From contig DIGA01000121.1 of NCBI GenBank assembly GCA_002419365.1, forward strand, positions 1 through 30,694: a stretch of DNA of 30,694 nt. Reading direction: 5' to 3'. The translations under genes were made by a program, and so were the position numbers. Every line of letters starts with the position of its first letter. The stretch's first letter is position 1. Below, piece by piece: positions 15,666 to 23,429 of the stretch. Origin of the DNA: Mageeibacillus sp. UBA5734. Its GTDB lineage: Bacteria > Bacillota > Clostridia > Saccharofermentanales > UBA5734. The notes under the pieces were generated by a model. It did not search any database. It was not told the origin of the DNA and was given only the letters and a program-made list of their open reading frames with translations.

Positions 15666-17216
15666 ATGACGATCCAGGTAGATATTGAAAAATTGCTGCT
15701 GCTGGCGGTGCAGAAGGGGATCCTCGATCCTCTCGATGTGAGTGGCAGCCGCAATCTGATGCTTGATCTGTTTCAGCTGAATCAGCCGGCAGCAGAGCCA
15801 GTTGAGCTGGATCCCCAGGAGACGATTCCGGAGGTCCTGGGCCGGATGGTTGATGCAGCCGGTGAGCTGGGTCTGGTCGACAGTTCGATTTTTGAACTGC
15901 GTGCCCTGTTTGATACCCGGATCATGGGCCTTCTGATGCCACGGCCTTCAGCAGTCACGGCGACTTTCAACCGGTTGCGCGATCAGGTTTCCAGCCAGGC
16001 GGCAACCGATTATTTTTACCAGCTGTCGATTGATTCCAACTACATCCGCATGGCCGAGATCGCCCGCAACAAATCCTGGCAGACTGCAACCGAGTATGGT
16101 GACCTGGAGATTACGATCAACTTGGCCAAGCCGGAAAAAGATCCGCGTGCCATCGCCCTGGCCCTGACCCAGAAGAGCGCCCAGTACCCGCGCTGCCTGC
16201 TCTGTCCGGAAAATGTCGATTATGCCGGCCGGATTGATTTTCCGGCGCGCCAGACGCTGCGAATCGTGCCACTGGACTTGGCCGGAGAAAGATGGTATCT
16301 GCAGTATTCGCCCTATGTGTATTACAACGAGCATTGCATCGTGCTCGGCGAGCGGCACGAACCGATGGTGATCAATCGCTGGACCTTTGCCGCCCTGCTC
16401 GATTTCGTGCGCCAGTTCCCGCATTACTTCTGCGGCTCGAACGCTGATCTGCCGATTGTCGGTGGTTCGATCCTGAATCATAACCATTTCCAGGGCGGAC
16501 GCGCGACGTTTCCGATGGACCGTGCACCGTGCACAATGACTTTTGCCCATCCTGATTTCCCGGGTGTCGAGGCCAGCCATCTCCATTGGCCTCTGACCAC
16601 CCTGCGATTGCAAAGCGACGATTCCGAGTCACTCGTTGCCCTGGCGGACCAGATCCTTGGCGCCTGGCGCGGCTATTCGGATCCGCAGGCAGAGATTCTC
16701 CACCAATCCGAACACAAGGGCCAGATCCAGCCGCACAACACAATTACCCCGATCGCCCGCCAGCTCGCCAGTGGTCGCTTCCAGCTCGACCTGGTCTTGC
16801 GCAACAACCGGACGACGGAGGACCTCCCGCTGGGCATTTTCCACCCGCACCCGGACATCCATGCGGTCAAAAAAGAAAACATCGGCCTGATCGAGGTCAT
16901 GGGCCTGGCGATCCTGCCAGGGCGGCTGCAAACGGAGCTGGCAGGTCTGCGCGACTGGCTGCTGGCCGGGATGGATCCCGAATCACTTGCCAGCCCGGAG
17001 CACCCTTTGCACAAGCATCTGGCCTGGGTGGAGGCATTGTCTGAGCGCGGCGGCCTGGCCGGCCTGGCGGATGCTGATTCGATCGACGTGGTGTTGCAGC
17101 AGGAGGTCGGCCAGTTGTTCAAGACAGGTCTTGAACATTGCGGGGTCTTCAAGCAGGATGAAGAAGGAACAGCAGCACTGAAACGATTCCTGGTGTCCGC
17201 CGGGTTCATTTTCTGA
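15666..17216 (+). CDS. galT: UDP-glucose--hexose-1-phosphate uridylyltransferase, class II GalT
   Basis: The 516-residue protein is a class II GalT, the long form found mostly in Bacillota, which swaps UMP between UDP-glucose and galactose 1-phosphate. It has SQYPRCLLCPENVDY-type metal-site Cys residues, YNEHCIVLGERHEPM, the active-site ILNHNHFQGG (His272 and His274), and a C-terminal IGLIEVMGLAILPGRL segment. The ATG at 15666 has AAGGAGG 10 bases upstream. It is first in galT-galE-galK; galE starts 17 bases after its stop. Confidence 0.95.
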   Translation: MTIQVDIEKLLLLAVQKGILDPLDVSGSRNLMLDLFQLNQPAAEPVELDPQETIPEVLGRMVDAAGELGLVDSSIFELRALFDTRIMGLLMPRPSAVTATFNRLRDQVSSQAATDYFYQLSIDSNYIRMAEIARNKSWQTATEYGDLEITINLAKPEKDPRAIALALTQKSAQYPRCLLCPENVDYAGRIDFPARQTLRIVPLDLAGERWYLQYSPYVYYNEHCIVLGERHEPMVINRWTFAALLDFVRQFPHYFCGSNADLPIVGGSILNHNHFQGGRATFPMDRAPCTMTFAHPDFPGVEASHLHWPLTTLRLQSDDSESLVALADQILGAWRGYSDPQAEILHQSEHKGQIQPHNTITPIARQLASGRFQLDLVLRNNRTTEDLPLGIFHPHPDIHAVKKENIGLIEVMGLAILPGRLQTELAGLRDWLLAGMDPESLASPEHPLHKHLAWVEALSERGGLAGLADADSIDVVLQQEVGQLFKTGLEHCGVFKQDEEGTAALKRFLVSAGFIF

Positions 17217-17233
17217 AAAGGAGGAACGAATAC

Positions 17234-18265
17234 ATGCGAACCATTCTGGTGACCGGCGGTGCCGGTTATATCGGCAGCCATACCTGCCTCGAACTTTTAA
17301 ATGAAGGCTATGCGGTGGTTGTGGTTGACAATCTGGACAATTCCAGCCGCGAAGCCCTGACCCGGGTCGAAGCGATCACGGGCAAATCAGTCGATTTTTA
17401 TCCGGTCGATGTCTGTGACCGCGAGGCTTTACGTGGTGTTTTCCAGAAGCACACCATCGATGCGGTGATCCATTTTGCCGGTCTCAAGGCGGTCGGCGAA
17501 TCTGTCGCCCAGCCGCTGCGCTATTATCGCAACAACCTCGACAGTACCCTCGCCCTGTGCGAGGTGATGGCTGAATTTGACGTAAACCAGCTCGTCTTCA
17601 GTTCGTCAGCAACGGTCTACGGCTTGCCAGAACGCGTGCCGATCACCGAAGATTTCCCAACCTGGTGCACCAATCCCTATGGCTGGACCAAGCTGATGAA
17701 TGAGCAGATCCTCAGGGATGTCCAGGCGGCCAACCCTTCCTGGTCGATCGTTCTCCTGCGCTATTTCAATCCGATCGGCGCCCATGAATCCGGCCGGATC
17801 GGTGAAGATCCCAGTGGCATCCCCAACAATTTGATGCCGTTCATAGCCCAGGTCGCCGTTGGCCGGCGCGACAAACTGCACGTATTTGGCGACGACTATC
17901 CGACGGTCGATGGCACCGGCGTGCGCGATTACATCCACGTCGTTGATCTGGCAATCGGCCACATCCGGGCGCTCGAATATGCGGCCACCCATACGGGAAC
18001 CGAGGCGATCAACCTGGGGACCGGGCAGGGCTACAGTGTCCTGCAGATGGTCCGTGCCTTTGAACAGGCGACCGGTCGCGTCGTTCCTTACCAGATCGAT
18101 CCGCGTCGCCCCGGTGATGTAGCCCTGTGCTATGCCGATCCGGCCAAAGCCAGGGAACTGCTCGGCTGGCAGGCCATGCGTGACCTGGAGACGATGTGCC
18201 GCGACACCTGGCGCTGGCAAAGCCAGAATCCCGATGGCTATGCAAAGGAGACGACCGCCCCATGA
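17234..18265 (+). CDS. galE: UDP-glucose 4-epimerase GalE
   Basis: The 343-residue protein is an extended short-chain dehydrogenase that interconverts UDP-galactose and UDP-glucose with bound NAD. The NAD motif GGAGYIGS starts at residue 8, catalytic Tyr149 and Lys153 are in NPYGWTKLM, and SSSATVYG supplies the Ser/Thr. The LRYFNPIGAHESGRIGEDP and RRPGDVA segments are standard GalE marks. AAAAGGAGG precedes the ATG. The stop overlaps the galK start by ATGA, so the genes are co-translated. Confidence 0.98.
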   Translation: MRTILVTGGAGYIGSHTCLELLNEGYAVVVVDNLDNSSREALTRVEAITGKSVDFYPVDVCDREALRGVFQKHTIDAVIHFAGLKAVGESVAQPLRYYRNNLDSTLALCEVMAEFDVNQLVFSSSATVYGLPERVPITEDFPTWCTNPYGWTKLMNEQILRDVQAANPSWSIVLLRYFNPIGAHESGRIGEDPSGIPNNLMPFIAQVAVGRRDKLHVFGDDYPTVDGTGVRDYIHVVDLAIGHIRALEYAATHTGTEAINLGTGQGYSVLQMVRAFEQATGRVVPYQIDPRRPGDVALCYADPAKARELLGWQAMRDLETMCRDTWRWQSQNPDGYAKETTAP

Positions 18266-19569
18266 AAACGATCGAATCGGTTCTTGCATTTTTAAAATCA
18301 GGTAGGCTGGATGACCGTCTGGCTGAAATCTACGGTTGCCCCCAGGATGCAGCTGCCCCATACGCCAAGAGGCTGGAAGATCTGGTAGGAAAGTTTGCCC
18401 AGATATTCCCCGCTTCAGGCCAAGTGGTTGCCCTGGCTGATCTGGAATTGTTTTCCGCTCCTGGCCGCACCGAAATCGGCGGCAATCACACCGACCACCA
18501 GCACGGCCATGTCCTCGCGGCCAGCGTCAACCTCGACATTATTGCCGCCGCCCGCAAGAATGGCACCAGAACGATCCGCATCCAGTCCGAAGGCTTTCCG
18601 ATCGATGTCGTTGATCTCGACGATCTGAACATTCAGGATGCCGAAAAAAACACCTCGGCCGCCCTGATCCGCGGGGTGGCCGCCCGGTTCTCCCAGCTCG
18701 GCTATCCGGTGGCCGGTTTTGACGCTTTTACAACATCCAACGTCCTGAAGGGATCAGGACTTTCCTCTTCCGCCGCTTTCGAAGTCCTGGTTGGTAACAT
18801 CATCAATACGCTGTTTGCCAACGGCGAGGTCAACCCAGTGTCCATCGCCCAGATCGGCCAATATGCAGAAAATGTCTACTACGGCAAGCCCTGTGGCCTG
18901 ATGGACCAGATGGCCTCGTCTGTTGGCGGGATTATTGCGATCGATTTTGGTGATCCGACCCAGCCCGTTGTTGAACCGGTGTCGTTTGATTTCGCCCATT
19001 CGGGACTGGCGCTGTGCATCATCGACAGCGGCGCCGACCATGGTGACCTCACCGACGAATACGCCGCGATCCCAGCAGAGATGAAAGCCGTAGCGGCCTG
19101 TTTTGGCAAAAACCATCTGAGCGAAGTGCCTGAAGCCGATTTCATCCAGGACTTGGCAGCTGTCCGTCGGAAAACCGGCGATCGTGCGGTCCTGCGGGCC
19201 CTGCACTTCTATGCCGATGACCAGCGGGTTGCCCTGCAGGCCCAGGCACTGAAAGCCAATGATATTGAACACTTCAAAGCTCTGATCATCGAATCGGGTC
19301 GTTCATCGAGCGACAACTTGCAAAATATCTTTGCCACCGGTTCGGCCCGGGAACAGTCCGTGGCATTGGTCCTGGCCCTGTGTGAACGTCTGCTGGCTCC
19401 GGTTGGTGGCGCCTGGCGTGTCCACGGTGGTGGTTTCGCCGGCACCGTGCAGGCGTTTGTGCCACTGGCTGAAGTGCGAGGCTTCAAGACCGCTATCGAG
19501 GCTGTTTTCGGCCCGGGATCCTGCCACGTTCTTTCAATCCGTCCGATTGGCGGCTGCTGGATCGGCTGA
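18262..19569 (+). CDS. galK: Galactokinase GalK
   Basis: The 435-residue GHMP kinase phosphorylates galactose at C1. The galactokinase signature (SAPGRTEIGGNHTDHQHG, about 66-82), the ATP loop (LKGSGLSSSAAFE), the metal/catalytic segment (YGKPCGLMDQMASSVGG) and the C-terminal VHGGGFAGTVQ are all present. It is longer at the N terminus (about 65 residues before the signature) than E. coli GalK, as in many Bacillota. The ATG overlaps the galE stop, with AAGGAG about 11 bases upstream. It is the last gene of the operon, and no clear terminator was found downstream. Confidence 0.97.
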   Translation: MKTIESVLAFLKSGRLDDRLAEIYGCPQDAAAPYAKRLEDLVGKFAQIFPASGQVVALADLELFSAPGRTEIGGNHTDHQHGHVLAASVNLDIIAAARKNGTRTIRIQSEGFPIDVVDLDDLNIQDAEKNTSAALIRGVAARFSQLGYPVAGFDAFTTSNVLKGSGLSSSAAFEVLVGNIINTLFANGEVNPVSIAQIGQYAENVYYGKPCGLMDQMASSVGGIIAIDFGDPTQPVVEPVSFDFAHSGLALCIIDSGADHGDLTDEYAAIPAEMKAVAACFGKNHLSEVPEADFIQDLAAVRRKTGDRAVLRALHFYADDQRVALQAQALKANDIEHFKALIIESGRSSSDNLQNIFATGSAREQSVALVLALCERLLAPVGGAWRVHGGGFAGTVQAFVPLAEVRGFKTAIEAVFGPGSCHVLSIRPIGGCWIG

Positions 19570-19609
19570 CATCGGCGAGCCCACAGAGTCGGTGCGACCT
19601 TTCTGCCTG

Positions 19610-19644
19610 AAAGCGCGTTTTTGACACAATCAAAGCGCGTTTTT
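19610..19644 (+). repeat. Two direct 13-base repeats downstream of galK
   Basis: AAAGCGCGTTTTT occurs exactly at 19610-19622 and 19632-19644, a 22-base period (about two helical turns), followed by a third T-run (ACGTTTTT). It might be part of a transcription stop or a protein site. No stable hairpin was found in it. Confidence 0.55.
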
Positions 19645-19668
19645 CACGTTTTTGCCGATGAACCTCCC

Positions 19669-19698
19669 TTGGAGAAGGGCATCCGGTTGTGGTATAGT
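19669..19698 (+). promoter_or_regulatory. Candidate promoter of the DUF4015 lipoprotein gene
   Basis: TTGGAG (19669-19674) and TATAGT (19693-19698) are 18 bases apart, with a TGG just before the -10. The predicted RNA start would be about 38 bases before the ATG, and GAGGG (19732-19736) is the ribosome binding site. Confidence 0.55.
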
Positions 19699-19742
19699 CG
19701 GAACGAATTGATCAAAACTCGAATCTACTGTGAGGGCGCGAT

Positions 19743-21134
19743 ATGAAGCAAGCCAAGTCCATTCTGTTTATCAGCGGATCCGTGGTGCGGATAGCCGTCA
19801 TCCTGCTTGCCACCAGCCTCCTGCTTGCAGGGTGCAATCTGCAGCTGACGACACCAGGCCAAGCCACTGGAACTGCGACGGCCACATCCGGCGCCCAGGC
19901 TGGACAGTCGACCGAGGGCCCAGCGGCTTCCGCGACCTTGCCTGCAGAAACAGTAGCACCCACACCCACGCCGACGCCCACACCCATTCCGACCCCGACC
20001 CCGGTTCCGGCACTGCCAGTCGATCCGATCGTCGAGTCCTATTTCGGTCCGCTGCCGGTTGCCAGCCAGACCGTCGCCTATGAACACAATGAAATCCGCG
20101 CTCTGTATCTCGGCGCTGCAGCCAATCTGGACTCGACCATTCGCCTCGCCCGTGAGACGGAAGTCAATGCGGTTGTTATTGACCTCAAGGAGTCCAACGG
20201 GGTCAAATACAAGTCCCAGGTGCCACTGGCTGTCGAAAACAACCTCGTCCATCCGCTCTATAATTTGCCGGCTGTGATCGAGAAACTCCATGCCGAAGGC
20301 ATCATCGTCATTGGCCGGATTGTCTGTTTCAAAGACCCCTTCCTGGCCGAGGCACGTCCAGACCTGGCAATCCAGGACAAAAACGGCAATGCCCTGCTCT
20401 ACAAACTCGAGGGTAAAAAGCCTTTCGTCAATCCGTACAACCAGGATGTCTGGCAGTACAATGTCGACATTGCAAAGGAAGCAATCGCCATCGGCGTCGA
20501 TGAGATCCAGTTCGACTATGTCCGTTTCCCGACTGGGGGCACCACCACAGGCGCATCGCCCTATTTTGGCGAGGAAGGGACGGTGCCGACCAAAGTCCAG
20601 GCGATCAACCGTTTCCTGCAGTTTGCCCGGGTTCAGATCCAGGACGAATTGGGTATCCCACTGAGTGCCGACGTGTTCGCCATTGTCATGATCAGCAAAG
20701 GTGACGGCAACCGGATCGGCCAGGACTGGGCATCCCTTGGTTTGCTTGGACTCGACCGGATCAGTCCGATGATCTACCCCTCGCATTACGCCAACAACTC
20801 GACCGGGCATTACACCGGCAACGGCGTTGGCCAGCAGGTTGGTGACACCCTATACACCAAGCCGGATCTATTCCCCTATGACGTGATGTACAAAACATTG
20901 ATTGAAGGTCAGGAAGCAGCAGCCTCTGCACCCGGCTACACTGTCGCGATTGCACCGTACCTGCAGGCGTTCACGGCCTCGTACCTGCCCAATGGCTATT
21001 ATATGACCTACGGAGCGAAAGAGATCCGTGAACAGATCCAGGCCATCGAAGATGCTGGATACACGGAGTGGATCTTGTGGAATTCACGGGCCAGCTATCC
21101 GGCTGAAGCCTTCCGGGCCAAGACTGGAGAATAG
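19743..21134 (+). CDS. Lipoprotein with DUF4015 putative glycoside hydrolase domain
   Basis: The 463-residue protein has a lipoprotein signal with lipobox LLAGC (Cys31), then a Thr/Ala/Pro-rich linker with PTP repeats to about residue 92. A TIM-barrel DUF4015 domain (putative glycoside hydrolase) follows: EIRALYLGAAA, NAVVIDLKESNGVKY, EGIIVIGRIVCFKDPF, GVDEIQFDYVRFP (acidic residues at the usual barrel strand end), and LDRISPMIYPSHY. It would be outside the cell, anchored by the linker through or along the wall. Relatives are linked to spore or wall polysaccharides, but no substrate is proven. It is convergent with the polysaccharide deacetylase gene, which suggests two envelope polysaccharide proteins side by side. 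Confidence 0.9.
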   Translation: MKQAKSILFISGSVVRIAVILLATSLLLAGCNLQLTTPGQATGTATATSGAQAGQSTEGPAASATLPAETVAPTPTPTPTPIPTPTPVPALPVDPIVESYFGPLPVASQTVAYEHNEIRALYLGAAANLDSTIRLARETEVNAVVIDLKESNGVKYKSQVPLAVENNLVHPLYNLPAVIEKLHAEGIIVIGRIVCFKDPFLAEARPDLAIQDKNGNALLYKLEGKKPFVNPYNQDVWQYNVDIAKEAIAIGVDEIQFDYVRFPTGGTTTGASPYFGEEGTVPTKVQAINRFLQFARVQIQDELGIPLSADVFAIVMISKGDGNRIGQDWASLGLLGLDRISPMIYPSHYANNSTGHYTGNGVGQQVGDTLYTKPDLFPYDVMYKTLIEGQEAAASAPGYTVAIAPYLQAFTASYLPNGYYMTYGAKEIREQIQAIEDAGYTEWILWNSRASYPAEAFRAKTGE

Positions 21135-21143
21135 GATCCGAGC

Positions 21144-21171
21144 AATGACCGGGCCGGCGAGCCCGGTCATT
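21144..21171. terminator. Bidirectional terminator hairpin between convergent genes
   Basis: ATGACCGGGC (21145-21154) and GCCCGGTCAT (21161-21170) form a perfect 10-base-pair stem with a 6-base loop, extended by one A-T pair. TTCAATTTT follows on the plus strand. The deacetylase stop codon lies inside the right arm. Confidence 0.75.
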
Positions 21172-22081
21172 TCAATTTTGATACGACTGTGCCAGGTTCT
21201 GGCATCCCCTCGCTGCTGTACGACAGCAACTCACTGACTGTCATGAAACGAAATCCCTTTTCGACCAGCCCGTCAATCATCCGGGGCACAGCTGCCAAGG
21301 TGGCGCTATTGGTGTCGTGGAGCAAAACGATGTGGCCGTTAGCCGCATTTTCGATGACAAAATTGGCGATGTGGTCGGGATCATCTTTGTGATTCCAGTC
21401 CTCGGGGCAGCTCTGCCAGGACCAGTTGACAATCACCAGGCCCAGTTCGCGGGTCACGTCTTCGGTGGTGGCGCTGTAGCCACCCGTCGGTGGTCGCATG
21501 ATCGTCGGGGTGACACCTGCGATCGACTCGATCAGCTCGGTCGTCCGCACCAGTTCATCACGCGTCGTGGCTGCGTCGGCCTTCTTCAGGATCTGGTGGG
21601 TGTACGTATGGTTGCCAATCTCGTGGCCTTCTGCGACTTCGCGCCGCAGCAGATCGCCGCGGACCTGGCTCGACTGGAGCCGGTTGCCGAGGACAAAGAA
21701 CGTCGCCTTGACCTTTTTTTCCAGAAGGACATCGAGCAGCGGTCCGGTCAGGTCTGTGGAGGGCCCGTCGTCAAAGGTCAGGGCGATGACCGGATGCTCA
21801 TCGCTGGGTGGACCTGAATAGGCTGTTGGTTCAGAGGTCGCGCTCGATTCGGGTGGGGTTGCAGGCTGGTGTTCTTGCTGGTTGACCGTCTGCTCAGGTA
21901 CGGTTGAGGTTGTCACCTCAGGCTGACTGGCGGAAGTTGGAGCAACCGTTACAGGTGCGGTCTCAAACTGGCCGGTGACAGGCTGCAACAGACAGCCGGC
22001 CAAAACCAGCGTGACAATAAAAATGAAGAACAGTGTGGCAGGGATCGAAAAATGCTGTTTCATGGCATCTGGCACTTTCAT
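21167..22081 (-). CDS. Polysaccharide deacetylase lipoprotein (NodB homology domain)
   Basis: The 304-residue protein has a signal peptide with lipobox VLAGC (Cys30), a Ser/Thr/Pro/Gln-rich linker (about 31-95) and a carbohydrate esterase family 4 domain. Catalytic motifs are all visible: TFDDGPS (Asp104, Asp105), NHTYTH (His158 and His162, metal), RPPTGGY, NWSWQSCPEDW and IVLLHDT. Such enzymes remove acetyl groups from peptidoglycan GlcNAc or MurNAc, or from chitin-like polymers, outside the cell. The start is uncertain: ATG at 22081 or 22063, neither with a strong ribosome binding site. The upstream region is shared with coaBC. Confidence 0.93.
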   Translation of the reverse strand: MKVPDAMKQHFSIPATLFFIFIVTLVLAGCLLQPVTGQFETAPVTVAPTSASQPEVTTSTVPEQTVNQQEHQPATPPESSATSEPTAYSGPPSDEHPVIALTFDDGPSTDLTGPLLDVLLEKKVKATFFVLGNRLQSSQVRGDLLRREVAEGHEIGNHTYTHQILKKADAATTRDELVRTTELIESIAGVTPTIMRPPTGGYSATTEDVTRELGLVIVNWSWQSCPEDWNHKDDPDHIANFVIENAANGHIVLLHDTNSATLAAVPRMIDGLVEKGFRFMTVSELLSYSSEGMPEPGTVVSKLK

Positions 22082-22138
22082 CGCAGGATCATTTCGGTCA
22101 CATTCGAACTGTGGATGTATGATGATCTTTCATATTCA

Positions 22139-22147
22139 ACTATATCA
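22139..22147 (-). promoter_or_regulatory. Candidate extended -10 for the polysaccharide deacetylase gene
   Basis: The minus strand reads TGATATAGT, an extended -10. It is the mirror of the coaBC promoter: TATATCATA (22141-22149) is the exact inverse of TATGATATA (22170-22178). Confidence 0.5.
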
Positions 22148-22171
22148 TATCCGATCCAGCAAGGCCTGTTA

Positions 22172-22192
22172 TGATATAATTATCCGGATAAT
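22172..22192 (+). promoter_or_regulatory. coaBC operon promoter (extended -10) with overlapping palindrome
   Basis: TGATATAAT (22172-22180) is a consensus extended -10; no clear -35 is needed. ATTATCCGGATAAT (22179-22192) is a perfect 14-base palindrome over the -10 and probable start of transcription, a good operator position. AGGAGG for coaBC lies at 22227-22232. Confidence 0.6.
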
Positions 22193-22244
22193 CCGGCATA
22201 TCCGATGGGGATCGTTATGCCGGTGCAGGAGGACTCTTTACAGC

Positions 22245-23420
22245 ATGCCACGTGCGAAAAAAATCACATTGGGAGTGACGGGATCGATTGCTGCCTACAA
22301 GGCGGCCGAGATCGCCAGTGCTTTGACATCGGCTGGCCACGAAGTCCGGGTGATCATGACTGAACACGCGACCCGGTTCATCTCGCCGATCACCTTTGAG
22401 ACCCTGACCCGCCAGAAAGTCCTGGTCGACATGTTTTCGGATGAGGACCACCGCCAGGTGTCCCACATCGAGCAGGGGACCAACATCGATCTGGTCCTGG
22501 TCGCGCCTGCGACCTTTAACATCATTGGCAAGGCCGTCCAGGGGATCGCCGACGACCTCTTGAGCTCTGTTCTGGCCGCAGCCGATCCGAAGCGTGTCCT
22601 GTATGCACCGGCGATGAATGTCAACATGTTCGAAAATCCTGCATTCCAGGCCAATATGGCCACTTTGAAGGACCGCGGCAGCCAGTTTGTCGAGCCTGAA
22701 GAAGGCATGCTGGCCTGTGGCGTCTATGCCAAAGGCCGCCTGGCCAAGGTGCCGGCCATCCTGGACGCGGTCGAGTCTTTCCTCGCCCCCAAGCCTTTGC
22801 AAGGCAAACGCGTGCTGATCACCGCTGGTGCGACGCGCGAATACATCGACCCGATCCGCTTTCTGTCCAATTCGTCGAGTGGCCAGATGGGGGTCGCCCT
22901 GGCCCGGGCTTGTCGCTCTTATGGAGCAGAGGTTACGCTGCTGCTGGCCAACTCCACTCTGGACGCGCCCGGTGTCGATGTCATTCGTGTCGATACCGTT
23001 GCCGATCTCTATGCCGCAGCCCTCAAGGTATTTCCAGAAACGGACTACCTGTTTGCTGCTGCAGCTGTTTCGGATTTCAAACCGGCCGCCAGAAGCGACT
23101 CCAAGATCAAAAAGACTGGCGCCAGCCTGAACATCGAACTGGTGCCCAATACCGACGTCTTGTTCGAGCTGTCCCAAATGAAGACGCACCAGAAGCTGAT
23201 CGGGTTTGCGGCTGAGAGCGAAGCAATGCTGGCAAATGCCAAAGGCAAGCTCGAGCGCAAAAAGCTCGACTGGATCATCGCCAATTCCCTCGATAACTTT
23301 GCCCGGACCAGTGGCAAAGTCTGGCTGGTTGATGCACAGGAGATCGAGGAATTACCTGAATTGCCGAAACCAGAGCTGGCCTATGCCATTCTCGATGCCC
23401 TGCTAGCCAAAGGTTTGTGA
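22245..23420 (+). CDS. coaBC: Bifunctional phosphopantothenoylcysteine decarboxylase / phosphopantothenate-cysteine ligase
   Basis: The 391-residue protein holds both CoA steps: CoaB joins cysteine to 4'-phosphopantothenate and CoaC decarboxylates the product. The N-terminal flavoprotein CoaC domain (1-180) has GVTGSIAAYKAAE, the catalytic His74 in VSHIEQG, PAMNVNMF and the active Cys157 in GMLACGVYAKGRL. The CoaB domain (186-391) has ITAGATREYIDPIRFLSN and the KIKKTGASLNIELVPN nucleotide-site region. AGGAGG lies 12 bases before the ATG, slightly far. It is first in a five-gene pantothenate/CoA operon. Confidence 0.96.
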   Translation: MPRAKKITLGVTGSIAAYKAAEIASALTSAGHEVRVIMTEHATRFISPITFETLTRQKVLVDMFSDEDHRQVSHIEQGTNIDLVLVAPATFNIIGKAVQGIADDLLSSVLAAADPKRVLYAPAMNVNMFENPAFQANMATLKDRGSQFVEPEEGMLACGVYAKGRLAKVPAILDAVESFLAPKPLQGKRVLITAGATREYIDPIRFLSNSSSGQMGVALARACRSYGAEVTLLLANSTLDAPGVDVIRVDTVADLYAAALKVFPETDYLFAAAAVSDFKPAARSDSKIKKTGASLNIELVPNTDVLFELSQMKTHQKLIGFAAESEAMLANAKGKLERKKLDWIIANSLDNFARTSGKVWLVDAQEIEELPELPKPELAYAILDALLAKGL

Positions 23421-23429
23421 GGCGAGCAC

